Made by a program: the position numbers and the translations under genes
NCBI RefSeq assembly: GCF_007197755.1
Contig: NZ_CP041636.1
Location: 3,446,001-3,510,000 of the forward strand
Direction: 5' to 3'
Source of the DNA: Ferrovibrio terrae
Lineage (GTDB): Bacteria > Pseudomonadota > Alphaproteobacteria > Ferrovibrionales > Ferrovibrionaceae
DNA length: 64,000 nucleotides
Notes under the pieces: generated by a model
What the model was told of the DNA's origin: nothing
Databases searched by the model: none
The model's input: the letters and a program-made list of their open reading frames with translations, nothing else
Shown: piece by piece, positions 9,732-18,696 of the stretch
Numbering within the stretch: position 1 is the first letter of the stretch
Layout of the letters: each line of letters begins with the position of its first letter

Positions 9732-10848
9732 CGTCGGAGGCGGACTTTTCCCTGGCGGCCTTCTCGTCGGCTTCCTCGTCCACCAGCGGCTCGAGGAATT
9801 CGCGGCCGTCATCATCTTCGTCCAGCGGGTCTTCGCCGGCTTCGTTGAGAGATTCACCCGGCATCGGAATGCCGCCAGATGCCGGCAGGGCTTCCAGCAG
9901 GCCGGACGCGCGCAGTTCCTCGATGCCCGGCAGCGCATCGGCGCTTTCGAGGCCGAAATGCACCAGGAATTCGTCCGATGTGCCATAAGTCACCGGGCGA
10001 CCGGGAACACGCCGGCGGCCGCGCACCTTCACCCAGTCGATTTCCATCAGCAGGTCCAGCGTGCCCTTGCTCAGGCTGACGCCGCGGATCTCCTCGATCT
10101 CGGCGCGCGTGCAGGGCTGGTGATAGGCGATGATCGACAGCGTCTCGAGCGCGGCGCGCGACAGCTTGCGCTGCACCTGGCGATGCTCTTCCAGCATGTG
10201 CTGCAGGTCGGGCGAGGTCATGAACGCCCAGCGCCCGGCCACCTTCTTCAGCACCACGCCCCGGCTGCGATAAATGTCTTCCAGCGCGGCCAGCACCGCC
10301 GGCACGCGGGTGCCGCGCGGCATGCGCTTGCGCAGCGTCGCCTCGTCCAGCGGCTCGGCGGCGGCGAACAGCAGCGCCTCGGCCATGCGGATGGCGGCGG
10401 CGAAGACAGCTTCCTTCTCGGCATCGCTCAGGCCGGCTTCGGCGGCGGCGGCTTCGTCGTCTTCGCTGCCCTCTTCGGTGGCGGCAGCCTTCCTGGCGCG
10501 GGGCTTGCGCGCCGGCGGCGCGGCTACCTCGGCCGAGGCTTCTTCACCCTCGTCCTCATCTTCGTCGTCTTCATCATCCTCGTCGTCATCCGACTCATCA
10601 TCGTCAGAATCGTCATCGTCCGAGTCATCGTCATCGGCGTCATCATCATCGGAATCATCGTCGTCATCATCCGAATCATCATCTTCGTCATCGTCATCGT
10701 CGCCATCATCGTCGTCCTCGCGACGCTTCGGCGCGGCACCGGCAGACAGTGCGGTGTCATCCGCGTCAGCCTCATCTTCGGCCGCGGCGATGATCTTGAT
10801 CTCGTCGTCCAGCCGCTCGTCGGCCGGCAGTGCGTCGTAGGACTGCAT
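9724..10848 (-). CDS. scpB: Segregation and condensation protein B with an Asp-rich extension
   Basis: ScpB pairs with ScpA and SMC to compact and segregate the chromosome. The two winged-helix domains lie between about residues 140 and 310 (core motifs EALLFAAAEPLDE and IIAYHQPCTRAEIEEIRG). The protein is unusual for an N-terminal extension of about 140 residues that includes an almost pure Asp/Ser/Glu tract at about 44–103. A normal ScpB has around 200 residues. The ATG at 10848 is six bases past the scpA stop; a GTG one codon earlier is also possible. Confidence 0.9.
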   Translation of the reverse strand: MQSYDALPADERLDDEIKIIAAAEDEADADDTALSAGAAPKRREDDDDGDDDDDEDDDSDDDDDDSDDDDADDDDSDDDDSDDDESDDDEDDEDDEDEDEGEEASAEVAAPPARKPRARKAAATEEGSEDDEAAAAEAGLSDAEKEAVFAAAIRMAEALLFAAAEPLDEATLRKRMPRGTRVPAVLAALEDIYRSRGVVLKKVAGRWAFMTSPDLQHMLEEHRQVQRKLSRAALETLSIIAYHQPCTRAEIEEIRGVSLSKGTLDLLMEIDWVKVRGRRRVPGRPVTYGTSDEFLVHFGLESADALPGIEELRASGLLEALPASGGIPMPGESLNEAGEDPLDEDDDGREFLEPLVDEEADEKAAREKSASDDE

Positions 10849-10854
10849 CACGTA

Positions 10855-11748
10855 TTACTCTTCCGGAGTGGCATTGGTCTCGACCGGCAGATTGCCATGG
10901 CCGCGGCGGATATAAATGGTACCGAAGGTCTGCGCCTGCTTCAGCTCGATCAGGCCCTGCTTGGCCATTTCGAGGCTGGCATTGAAGGTCGACGCCAGCG
11001 CCGACTTCACGGTGAAGGGATCCTCGGAATCGATGGGCAGGAAGGACTGCAGCGTGGCCCAGTCGGGGATCTGGCCGATCATGTTGCGCAGACGGGCCAG
11101 CGCCTCTTCCACCGAGACGATGCGGCGGCGGGCCATCTTCATGGTCAGCACTTCCGTCGACCCCTTGGAGGCGCGGAACTCGGCATAGGCCTTCAGCAGT
11201 TCATAGAGCGTGGAGGTGTAGATCGACTTGCGGATGACGCGGACGCCTTCGGGCTGGCCGCGCAGGAACATGGCCAGACCGACCTGATCGCGGCTCATCA
11301 GCTGTTCGGAGGCCCGGCGCATGGCTTCCAGCTTCTGCAGCTGGAAGGCCAGGCGGGCAGCGAGGTCGGCGCCCGACGGCTCGCCTTCCTTCTCCGGCTC
11401 GGGGATCAGCAGGCGCGACTTCAGGTAGGCCAGCCAGGCGGCCATCACCAGGTAGTCGGCCGCGATCTCGATGCGCACCTTGCGCAGTTCGGCGATGAAG
11501 CGGAGATACTGCTCCGCCAGGGCGAGAATGGAAATCTTGCGCAGGTCGACCTTCTGGTCGCGCGCCAGGGCCAGCAGCACGTCGAGCGGGCCCTCGAAAG
11601 CATCAAGGCTGAGGATCAGCTGTTCGCCGATGCGTATCCCGTCATCGGCCACCCCGTCGCGATGGGCGGCCTCGAAAGGCTCGGCCCCGGCGGGTGCGCT
11701 GTCCGGCGCGGATACAGGTGTCTCGGCAGCCTCGGTCACTACTTTCAA
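10855..11748 (-). CDS. scpA: Segregation and condensation protein A
   Basis: ScpA is the kleisin that bridges SMC heads in the bacterial condensin. The N-terminal kleisin segment LDAFEGPLDVLLALARDQKVDL is clear, preceded by about 40 poorly conserved residues. The C-terminal winged helix is also present (ALEARLRN-type region, then ASTFNASLEMAKQGLIE near 260). No ATG fits the 5' end. The candidates are TTG at 11748, with AGGCGAGG just upstream, and GTG at 11739; I kept the former. It is directly followed by scpB. Confidence 0.93.
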   Translation of the reverse strand: MKVVTEAAETPVSAPDSAPAGAEPFEAAHRDGVADDGIRIGEQLILSLDAFEGPLDVLLALARDQKVDLRKISILALAEQYLRFIAELRKVRIEIAADYLVMAAWLAYLKSRLLIPEPEKEGEPSGADLAARLAFQLQKLEAMRRASEQLMSRDQVGLAMFLRGQPEGVRVIRKSIYTSTLYELLKAYAEFRASKGSTEVLTMKMARRRIVSVEEALARLRNMIGQIPDWATLQSFLPIDSEDPFTVKSALASTFNASLEMAKQGLIELKQAQTFGTIYIRRGHGNLPVETNATPEE

Positions 11749-11781
11749 ATCCTCGCCTAAACCTTTGATGGGCCGGGGTTG

Positions 11782-12465
11782 TTAACGACCGTGTCCCGAC
11801 AATGCAAGCAGGGAATCCGCCAGCCAGTTCACCACCGGAGTGATCAGCGCAAACAACGGGTTCCAGTCGATGCCGAATTGACTGGCCGCCAAGGGCACGG
11901 CGAGCAGTAGAATCAGCAACAGCACCATGCCATAGCGCTCCAGCCGGGCCAAGGGACGCGCCAGCGCCAGAGGCAGCAAACCGACCGCGACCCGGCCGCC
12001 ATCCAGCGGCGGTAAAGGCAACATATTAAATACACATAGTATCAAATTGATCTGAATAGAATTTTCAAGATTCTGCGCCACCCACTGATCGACCGTCTGG
12101 CCAAACATCGGCAGCAGGTGAAACAGCAGCAGTGCGATATAGGCCTGCATCAGATTGATGCCGGGCCCGGCGGCCGCGACGATGGCCATGTCGCGGCGCG
12201 GCGAAGGCAGGTTGTGGAAGTCGACCGGCACCGGCTTGGCCCAGCCGAACAGGAACGGCGCTTTCACCAGCAGCAGCATGGCCGGCAGCACCACGGTGCC
12301 CATCGGATCGACATGTCGCAGCGGATTGAGCGACAGCCTCCCGGCGTCCTTCGCCGTCGGATCGCCGAGCCACCAGGCGACAAAGCCGTGCGCCGCCTCA
12401 TGCAGGGTGATGGCCAGCAGCGCCGGCAGGATCCAGGTCGAAGCCGTGTAAACGACGTCCATCAT
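11782..12465 (-). CDS. Site-2 protease family (M50) membrane metalloprotease
   Basis: The 227-residue membrane protein carries the zinc motif HEAAH in its first helix (LHEAAHGFVAWWLGD) and the second metal-binding motif LPLPPLDGGR near residue 170. Both identify the M50B rhomboid-unrelated intramembrane protease group that has no PDZ domain. It has about five membrane helices. Two adjacent ATGs (12465 and 12462) fit the start, seven bases after the nagZ stop. The gene sits between nagZ and scpA, a common place for it in this class. Its substrate is unknown. Confidence 0.9.
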   Translation of the reverse strand: MMDVVYTASTWILPALLAITLHEAAHGFVAWWLGDPTAKDAGRLSLNPLRHVDPMGTVVLPAMLLLVKAPFLFGWAKPVPVDFHNLPSPRRDMAIVAAAGPGINLMQAYIALLLFHLLPMFGQTVDQWVAQNLENSIQINLILCVFNMLPLPPLDGGRVAVGLLPLALARPLARLERYGMVLLLILLLAVPLAASQFGIDWNPLFALITPVVNWLADSLLALSGHGR

Positions 12466-12472
12466 GGCCGGT

Positions 12473-13516
12473 TCAGGCCGTGGCCTGCTCCAGCAGCGCC
12501 TGGTGGCGCAGCCGCTCGGCATCGGTGAAGGGCCTGGGCGCCGGCAGCGCGGCCCGGGCATGGGCGACGCGGCGAGCCGCCTCCGGACTCATCGCCGGCA
12601 GGGCTGCGAGCAGCGCCTGCATCTCGGGCAGGTCGCCCGAGCAATGCAGCACCAGGTCGCAGCCGGCCTTCAGCGAGGCAACGCCGGTGACGGCCGGGCT
12701 GCCCTTCAGCGCCTTCATGGTCAGGTCGTCGGAGATCAGCACGCCATCAAAGCCGATGCGGTCGCGGATCACCCGCTTGATCACGTTGGGCGACAATGTC
12801 GCCGGCAGAACGCCATCATAGGCCGTATAGACGATATGGGCGGTCATCGCCCAGGGTGCGTGGCGCAATGCCACGAAGGGCAACAGGTCGCTGCTTTCCA
12901 GCACCTCGGCGGGCGTATCGACCACCGGCAAGGCAAGGTGACTGTCGGTATGCGAGCGGCCATGGCCGGGAATGTGCTTGATCACTGGCATGACGCCGGC
13001 TTCGGCCAGGCCGCGCATCACTGCTTCGGCAATCAGGGTGACGGTATCGGCGTCGCGGCCATAGGCGCGGTCGCCGATCACGTCATGCGCGCCTTCGATC
13101 GGCAGATCGGCCACCGGGGCACAATCGACATCGATGCCAAGGGCTGCGAGTTCGGCGCCGATCCAGCGATAGTTCAGGTAAGCGGCTTCCTCGGCCAGTG
13201 CCGGATCGCGGGCATAAAGCTCGCCAAAAGCAGCACCGCGGGGAAAGACCGGCCAGTGTGGCGGCTTCAGGCGGGCGACACGGCCGCCCTCCTGATCGAT
13301 CAGCACCGGCGCAAGGGCATTGCCCACCACACCGCGGAAATCGTTGATCAGCGCCCTCACCTGCGCCGGGTCAGAAATATTGCGCGCGAACAGGATCAGG
13401 CCAAGCGGCTTGCGTACACCGAACAGCACGCGCTCTTCGGACGTCAGCTGCGTGCCGGCACAGCCGACGACGACAGGCGCGTAAGCGCTCCAGTCGACCG
13501 ATTTAACGTCCGACAA
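12473..13516 (-). CDS. nagZ: Beta-N-acetylhexosaminidase (glycoside hydrolase family 3)
   Basis: NagZ removes GlcNAc from muropeptides in the cytoplasm during peptidoglycan recycling. The conserved loop KHIPGHGRSHTDSH and the catalytic Asp in LISDDLTMKA are both present. The protein opens with the typical VVGCAGTQLTSEERVLF region. No ATG lies close to that region, so I chose TTG at 13516, with AGGG nine bases upstream, which overlaps the SPOR gene by 14 bases and gives 347 residues. ATGs further upstream would place about 20 extra residues entirely over the SPOR coding region. Confidence 0.9.
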   Translation of the reverse strand: MSDVKSVDWSAYAPVVVGCAGTQLTSEERVLFGVRKPLGLILFARNISDPAQVRALINDFRGVVGNALAPVLIDQEGGRVARLKPPHWPVFPRGAAFGELYARDPALAEEAAYLNYRWIGAELAALGIDVDCAPVADLPIEGAHDVIGDRAYGRDADTVTLIAEAVMRGLAEAGVMPVIKHIPGHGRSHTDSHLALPVVDTPAEVLESSDLLPFVALRHAPWAMTAHIVYTAYDGVLPATLSPNVIKRVIRDRIGFDGVLISDDLTMKALKGSPAVTGVASLKAGCDLVLHCSGDLPEMQALLAALPAMSPEAARRVAHARAALPAPRPFTDAERLRHQALLEQATA

Positions 13517-14378
13517 CGATGCAGCCCTGGTTCTTGGCAGCCAGCGCGCTGCAGGCAGCCTGCGCATCGGCACGATCTTTCAGCGGACCGGCTTGCAGAC
13601 GGATGAACGTGCCCTTGTCGGCGATCTCGACGCGCTCATATGACGGCTGCAGACCGCCGAGTTCGGCGGGGAATTTCTTCTGCAGCGCAGTCCAGGTCGC
13701 GGTGGCCGCCGCCTGATCCTTCAGCGAGGCGAGCTGGATCTTCGCGGTGCCGCCAGTTGTCGGCGTGACAGTGCGTGCGGCTGGCGCGGCGGCCGGAGTC
13801 TGCTGGGCAGGTGCCGGCGTCGGCACGGCTGCCGTGCGCGCCGATTGGGTCGGCGGCGTCACCGGCTGCGGCTGGCCTGGCGCCGCGGGCGTGATCGGAG
13901 TGGCGCTCGGAGCATCGGTGCGATTCGGCACTGCCGATGTCGCCGGCGGTGTCGCGGGAGTCTGATTGGGCACCGTCTGCGCGCTGCGATTGGGCACAGT
14001 CACGGCCGGCGAGGTCGGCGCGGCGCTCGGCCGTTCCGGCGGCGGCAGCAGCTTTTCGGTCTGGCCGGCGGCGGGTGCCTGGGTGCTGTTGCCCGGCAGG
14101 CGTTCGTAGATCTGCTTGTCCTGGTTCGGCACCTGCATGCCGCCGGGATTTTCCGGCGCGACCTTGGTTGGCGACTGATCGGCACGGATCAGCGGCGGCG
14201 CACCCGAGGCGCCACGCTTCACGCCCTGATCATAGGCAAACCAGATACCGATCCCGAACGCGGCCACCGCGCCGAGCGCGATGCCGGCGGTGATCAGGCG
14301 CTTCGGGCTGCGGAGGCCGGGGCCGGCGGATTCGCCAGGAACCGGACGCATGTTACGGTCGCCGCGCAGATCACTCAT
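13503..14378 (-). CDS. SPOR-domain inner-membrane protein
   Basis: The 291-residue protein has a short cytoplasmic N-terminus, one membrane helix (about 26–47), a long Pro/Ala/Thr-rich periplasmic linker (about 60–205) and a C-terminal SPOR domain (about 210–290). SPOR domains bind septal peptidoglycan stripped of stem peptides, so a role in cell division is likely. The ATG at 14378 follows a GTG; together they lie directly after the argS stop. The argS–SPOR–nagZ order is conserved in alphaproteobacteria. Confidence 0.9.
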   Translation of the reverse strand: MSDLRGDRNMRPVPGESAGPGLRSPKRLITAGIALGAVAAFGIGIWFAYDQGVKRGASGAPPLIRADQSPTKVAPENPGGMQVPNQDKQIYERLPGNSTQAPAAGQTEKLLPPPERPSAAPTSPAVTVPNRSAQTVPNQTPATPPATSAVPNRTDAPSATPITPAAPGQPQPVTPPTQSARTAAVPTPAPAQQTPAAAPAARTVTPTTGGTAKIQLASLKDQAAATATWTALQKKFPAELGGLQPSYERVEIADKGTFIRLQAGPLKDRADAQAACSALAAKNQGCIVVGR

Positions 14379-14381
14379 CAC

Positions 14382-16121
14382 TCACCTCATTTCTTCGACG
14401 GGCGTCACGCCCATCACCGCAAGGCCCGAAGCGATCACCAGCGCCACGGCACGCAGCATCGCGAGCCGCGCACGGGTCAGGTCGCCATCCTCGGGCAACA
14501 GGAAACGCATTCCCACATCGTCACGCCCGACATTCCACAACCCGTGGAAGCTGGCTGCCACATCCTGCAGGAAGAAGGCCACGCGATGCGGCTCATGCGC
14601 CTCGGCCGCCGACTCGACAAGCCGCGGCCACGACGCCAGCAGTTTGACCAGCGCCAGTTCGGCCGGGTGTGACAACTTCGTCATATCGGCCTTGGCCAAT
14701 GCGGCATCCGACGTCTCGACGTCGGGCACTTCGGTTTTCGCATTGCGCAGCACCGAACAGATGCGCGCATGGGCATACTGCACATAGAAGACCGGGTTGT
14801 CCTTCGACTGCTCGGTCACCTTCTTGAAATCGAAATCGAGCTGCGCGTCGTTCTTGCGCGTCAGCATGATGAAGCGAACGACATCCTTGCCGACTTCATC
14901 CACCACATCGCGCAAGGTGACAAACGTGCCCGCGCGCTTGGACATGCGGACCGGCTGGCCGTCATCCAGCAAGTTGACCATCTGCACCAGCTTGACGTCG
15001 AGCTCGGCCTCACCGTTCGAGAGCGCCTTCACGGCCGCCTTCATGCGCTTGACGTATCCGCCATGGTCAGCGCCCCAGACGTCGATCATCTGGTGGAAGC
15101 CACGCCGATACTTGTCGTCATGATAGGCGATGTCGGCGCCGAAATAGGTCCAGCTGCCATCCGACTTTTTCAGCGGCCGATCCGTGTCGTCGCCAAATTC
15201 GCTGGCCTTGAACAGCGCCTGCGGACGCGCCTCGTAATCGTCAGGCAGCTTGCCCTTCGGCGGCTCCAGCACGCCGGTATAGATCAGGTCGCGCTGGTGC
15301 AGGCGGTCGAACGCGGTCTGCACCGCGCCGCTCTCATGCAGCGCTTTTTCCGAGGTGAACACGGCATGATGGATGTTCAGCGCGGCGAGATCCTCGCGCA
15401 CCATGCCCATCATCGCCTCGGTGGCTTGGGTCCGGAACAGTGTCAGCCACTCGGCTTCGGGTGCGGATTGGAACTTGTCGCCATACTTCTTGGCCAGCGC
15501 ATCGCCGACCGGCTTGAGGTAGTCTCCCGGATACAGGCCCTCGGGAATCGTGATGCTCTCGCCCAGCGCCTCGCGGTAACGCAGATGCGTTGAGCGCGCC
15601 AGTACATCGACCTGCGCGCCGGCATCGTTGATGTAGTATTCGCGGGTGACGTCGAAGCCACCCTTGTCGAGCAGGGCGGCCAGCGCATCGCCGAACACCG
15701 CGCCTCGGCAATGGCCGACATGCATCGGGCCGGTCGGGTTGGCCGAGACGTATTCCACATTCACTTTCACGCCCTGCCCGGCCGTGCTGTCGCCATAAGC
15801 CAGACCGGCCTTGAGGATCGTGGCGATCTGCGCCTGCCAATATTCAGGCTTGAGGCGCAGGTTGATGAAGCCGGGCCCGGCGATCTCGACGGCGGTGACC
15901 TGCGGATTGGCTTCCAGCAGGGGTTTCAGCTTTTCGGCCAGCGCGCGTGGCGCCATCCCGGCCGGCTTGGCGATCACCATGGCGGCATTGGTGGCGAGGT
16001 CGCCATGGGCGGGGTCACGCGGCGGTTCGACCGCGACCGCCTTGAGCGGCAGGTCGCCCGGCAGATTCAGGCTTTCGACGGCCCGCATCACATCGCGGCG
16101 GAATTCGGAAAAAACGTTCAT
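14382..16121 (-). CDS. argS: Arginyl-tRNA synthetase
   Basis: This class I synthetase charges tRNA-Arg. It has 579 residues, normal for the family. The HIGH-type motif reads HVGH (within [17 protein letters not shown]) and the KMSKS-type motif reads RMSKR. The C-terminal DALR anticodon-binding domain covers about residues 460–579. It is the first gene of the long minus-strand run. In many alphaproteobacteria the dGTPase gene dgt separates argS from erpA; it is absent here. Confidence 0.97.
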   Translation of the reverse strand: MNVFSEFRRDVMRAVESLNLPGDLPLKAVAVEPPRDPAHGDLATNAAMVIAKPAGMAPRALAEKLKPLLEANPQVTAVEIAGPGFINLRLKPEYWQAQIATILKAGLAYGDSTAGQGVKVNVEYVSANPTGPMHVGHCRGAVFGDALAALLDKGGFDVTREYYINDAGAQVDVLARSTHLRYREALGESITIPEGLYPGDYLKPVGDALAKKYGDKFQSAPEAEWLTLFRTQATEAMMGMVREDLAALNIHHAVFTSEKALHESGAVQTAFDRLHQRDLIYTGVLEPPKGKLPDDYEARPQALFKASEFGDDTDRPLKKSDGSWTYFGADIAYHDDKYRRGFHQMIDVWGADHGGYVKRMKAAVKALSNGEAELDVKLVQMVNLLDDGQPVRMSKRAGTFVTLRDVVDEVGKDVVRFIMLTRKNDAQLDFDFKKVTEQSKDNPVFYVQYAHARICSVLRNAKTEVPDVETSDAALAKADMTKLSHPAELALVKLLASWPRLVESAAEAHEPHRVAFFLQDVAASFHGLWNVGRDDVGMRFLLPEDGDLTRARLAMLRAVALVIASGLAVMGVTPVEEMR

Positions 16122-16304
16122 TTTCGGACAGGCTTTTCTTTTATGTACTGGGCGGCGGTATTCGGGCGGAAAGTAGCCATATGACCGCCCTGCCGCAACG
16201 CGGCGCGGGGGAATGTGTGGTCTGCCAAATTGACTTCCGCGCGGCAGCCCCTAAATTGCTGATCGAATGTGGCAAATTATTGGTAAACCAAGCGTAAACA
16301 CCAG

Positions 16305-16688
16305 ATGACCGAGACCGCGACCCAGACTGCACCTGCTCAGACCCCGAGCGCCCCTGCCGGCGGCGAGTTGGGCCTGACCGCGTCCGCGGCCCGGCGCATC
16401 CTGAAAGTGGCCGAGTCGGAGGGCAATCCGGCGCTCGGCCTGCGGATCAGCGTCTCGGGCGGCGGCTGCTCCGGCTTCCAGTACAGCTTCACGCTGGATG
16501 CCGACGAGACCGCTGATGACGTGGTGATCACGCGCGACGGCGCCCGTCTGCTGGTCGATACCGTGTCGCTGGACTTCCTGCGCGGCTCGGAACTGGATTT
16601 CGTCGAGGACCTGTCCGGGGCCGGCTTCCGTATCAACAACCCGCTCGCCACCTCGAGCTGCGGCTGCGGCAATTCGTTTGCCGTCTGA
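16305..16688 (+). CDS. erpA: Iron-sulfur cluster insertion protein ErpA
   Basis: ErpA is an A-type carrier that hands Fe-S clusters to apoproteins. The three ligands are C55 in GGGCSGFQY and C119 and C121 in SSCGCGNSF. The first 20 residues are a Thr/Ala/Pro-rich extension; the family core is about 107 residues. No clear ribosome-binding site precedes the ATG at 16305. The 183-bp gap to argS holds no credible gene and should contain both divergent promoters. Confidence 0.93.
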   Translation: MTETATQTAPAQTPSAPAGGELGLTASAARRILKVAESEGNPALGLRISVSGGGCSGFQYSFTLDADETADDVVITRDGARLLVDTVSLDFLRGSELDFVEDLSGAGFRINNPLATSSCGCGNSFAV

Positions 16689-16737
16689 CGGCGCGCGCCT
16701 CTAGGCGCAGCCACCGCCTTGGCCGATACTCGCGGCC

Positions 16738-17505
16738 ATGAGAATCGCCACCTGGAATGTGAACTCGGTCAAGGCGCGCCTGCCCAATGTCACCGGCTGG
16801 CTGCGCGAGGCGAAACCCGATGTCTGCGTGCTGCAGGAAATCAAATGCCAGGACCCGGATTTCCCGCGCCTGGAATTCGAGAGCCTCGGCTATCACGTCA
16901 CCAGCCACGGCCAGAAAAGCTACAACGGCGTCGCCTTCCTCAGCCTGACCAAACCCGACGACGTGCGCATCCGCCTTGCCGGCGACGACACCGATGAACA
17001 GTCGCGCTATATCGAGGGCGACGTCGGCGGTGTCACCATCTGCGGACTGTACCTGCCGAACGGCAATCCGCGCCCGGGCGAGAAATATGACTACAAGCTG
17101 CGCTGGATGGAGCGCCTGCGGCAGCGCGCCATCGCGCTGCTGGCCACCGGCGCGCCCTTCATGATGACCGGCGATTTCAACATCTGCCCAGCCGACGCCG
17201 ATGTGTACGATCCGGCCGGCTGGGCCGAGGATGCGCTCTGCGCGCCCGACAGCCGCCGCGCCTGGCGCGCGCTGTGCAACCTCGGCCTGACCGAAGCCTG
17301 GCGCGCGCTGCATCCGCGCGAGGTCGAATACAGCTTCTGGGACTACCAGGCCGGCGCCTGGCCGCGCAACAACGGGCTGCGCATCGACCATTTCCTGCTC
17401 TCGCCCGCGCTGGCCGACCGCTTGTTGTCCTGCGAGATCGACCGCGGCCCGCGCGGCCAGGAAAAAGCCTCCGACCACACGCCGGTGATCTGCGAGATCG
17501 CCTGA
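16738..17505 (+). CDS. xthA: Exodeoxyribonuclease III
   Basis: The enzyme is an apurinic/apyrimidinic endonuclease and 3'-exonuclease of base-excision repair. It has 255 residues and the EEP-fold motifs: RIATWNVNSVKARL at the start, LQEIKCQD with the metal-binding Glu, MTGDFNICP, and a C-terminal RIDHFLLSP and SDHTPV. It lies 49 bases after erpA on the same strand and may be cotranscribed with it. Confidence 0.95.
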   Translation: MRIATWNVNSVKARLPNVTGWLREAKPDVCVLQEIKCQDPDFPRLEFESLGYHVTSHGQKSYNGVAFLSLTKPDDVRIRLAGDDTDEQSRYIEGDVGGVTICGLYLPNGNPRPGEKYDYKLRWMERLRQRAIALLATGAPFMMTGDFNICPADADVYDPAGWAEDALCAPDSRRAWRALCNLGLTEAWRALHPREVEYSFWDYQAGAWPRNNGLRIDHFLLSPALADRLLSCEIDRGPRGQEKASDHTPVICEIA

Positions 17506-17508
17506 AAC

Positions 17509-17919
17509 TCAGTCCGCTTCGATGCGGTCGACGCGGTCGGGATAGAAGGCGACGAAGCCGCCGATTCTTGAGACAGCCGGATTGGGCTCCTCGTAGCTCC
17601 ACACCGCATCCCGGGCGCGTTTGCCATCGACATCGAGATGGAAATACGACGCCTCGCCCTTGTAGGGGCAATGGCTGGCATGGTCGCTCGGCGTGAACAG
17701 GCGCCAGTCGCAGTCGTGGCGCGGAATGTAATAGACCGGCGGGTAATCGGCTTCCTGCAGCCGCACGGCATTGGCGGTGTTGGCGATCAGATGCCCGTTG
17801 AAGGCGACGCGCACGCGGCCGGGGAATTCGTCGATCTGGATGGGATGCTTTTCATTCGGCTCAAGGCGCTGTTTGCCGCGATTTTTCGACTTGCCGGTCG
17901 CTTGCTGGGTATTGGCCAT
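17509..17919 (-). CDS. DUF427 domain protein
   Basis: The 136-residue protein matches the DUF427 family (motifs GHLIANTANAVRLQEADYPPVYYIP, shortened here to the core ADYPPVYYIP, and HCPYKGEASYFHL). The family folds as a small beta-barrel and has no established reaction. The N-terminal 25 residues are Lys/Arg-rich. It ends three bases from the xthA stop on the opposite strand. The motif W-S-Y-E-E-P near residue 110 is typical. Function is unknown. Confidence 0.85.
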   Translation of the reverse strand: MANTQQATGKSKNRGKQRLEPNEKHPIQIDEFPGRVRVAFNGHLIANTANAVRLQEADYPPVYYIPRHDCDWRLFTPSDHASHCPYKGEASYFHLDVDGKRARDAVWSYEEPNPAVSRIGGFVAFYPDRVDRIEAD

Positions 17920-17985
17920 GCTTCGTCCCTCCGCGCTGGGTCTGCAGCTCCAGCTAGGACAACGCGGGACAGAGGCAATGGTTTC

Positions 17986-18666
17986 CTATTTCAGCAGCTC
18001 ATACGGCCCGCCAGTCTCAAGCGCGCGCAGGAAGGCCGGACGGGCGTGGATGCGTTCGAGGAAGTCGCGGATCGGGCCATGGCCCTCGCCCAGCCCGACG
18101 CGCGCCGCCGCGGCCTCGAGCGGGAAGCTCATCATGATATCGGCGGCCGAGAAGGCCTTGCCGGCGAACCAGCCATTGCCCTGGCGCAGCGCGTCGGCCC
18201 AGTAGAGCATATGCTGGCTGATCTGCGGATCGGTCACCTTCACCTGCGCCGTCTTCGCGATCTTCTTCACCAGCGGCCGCAGGAAGAAGGGCACGCCCGC
18301 CGGCATGCGCAGGAAGACCAGCTTGAGCAGCAGCAGCGGCATGGCCGAACCTTCGGCGTAATGCAGCCAGTAGGTCCATTGCAGTTTTTCCGGCGTGCCC
18401 GGCGCGGGCACCAGCATGCGCTGCGTGTCGTAGCGTTCGATCAGGTATTCGATGATCGCGCCGGTCTCGGCGAGACGGTCGCCGCCATCCTCGGTCTCGA
18501 TCACCGGCGACTTGCCGAGCGGATGCACCTGCTGCAGCTCGGCCGGCGCGCGCATGGTGGCCTTGTTGCGCTCGTAGCGTTTCACCTGATAGGGCACGCC
18601 GAGTTCCTCGAGCAGCCAGAGCACGCGCTGCGAGCGCGAATTGTTCAGGTGATGGACGGTGAGCAT
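17986..18666 (-). CDS. Glutathione S-transferase family protein
   Basis: The 226-residue protein has the two GST domains: an N-terminal thioredoxin fold (about 1–80) starting LTVHHLNNSRSQRVLW, with the cis-Pro/Glu-Asp region KSPVIETEDGG that binds glutathione, and an all-helical C-terminal domain (about 90–226) ending in the capping-box segment AADIMMSFPLEA. A Ser in NNSRSQ is a plausible catalytic residue. It could act in detoxification; the substrate cannot be told from sequence. It is convergent with nothing and lies between DUF427 and MFS genes on the same strand. Confidence 0.87.
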   Translation of the reverse strand: MLTVHHLNNSRSQRVLWLLEELGVPYQVKRYERNKATMRAPAELQQVHPLGKSPVIETEDGGDRLAETGAIIEYLIERYDTQRMLVPAPGTPEKLQWTYWLHYAEGSAMPLLLLKLVFLRMPAGVPFFLRPLVKKIAKTAQVKVTDPQISQHMLYWADALRQGNGWFAGKAFSAADIMMSFPLEAAAARVGLGEGHGPIRDFLERIHARPAFLRALETGGPYELLK

Positions 18667-18696
18667 GGCAGTTTTCCCTTCAAAGCCTGCGGCAAT

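Noticed and set aside
10540-10720. Simple-sequence error or frameshift in scpB
   Set aside because: The frame stays open through the Asp tract and the ScpB core is in the same frame, so it is read as a real low-complexity extension.
12517-13573. ATG start of nagZ at 13573
   Set aside because: The added residues fall wholly inside the SPOR coding region and are not similar to NagZ N-termini.
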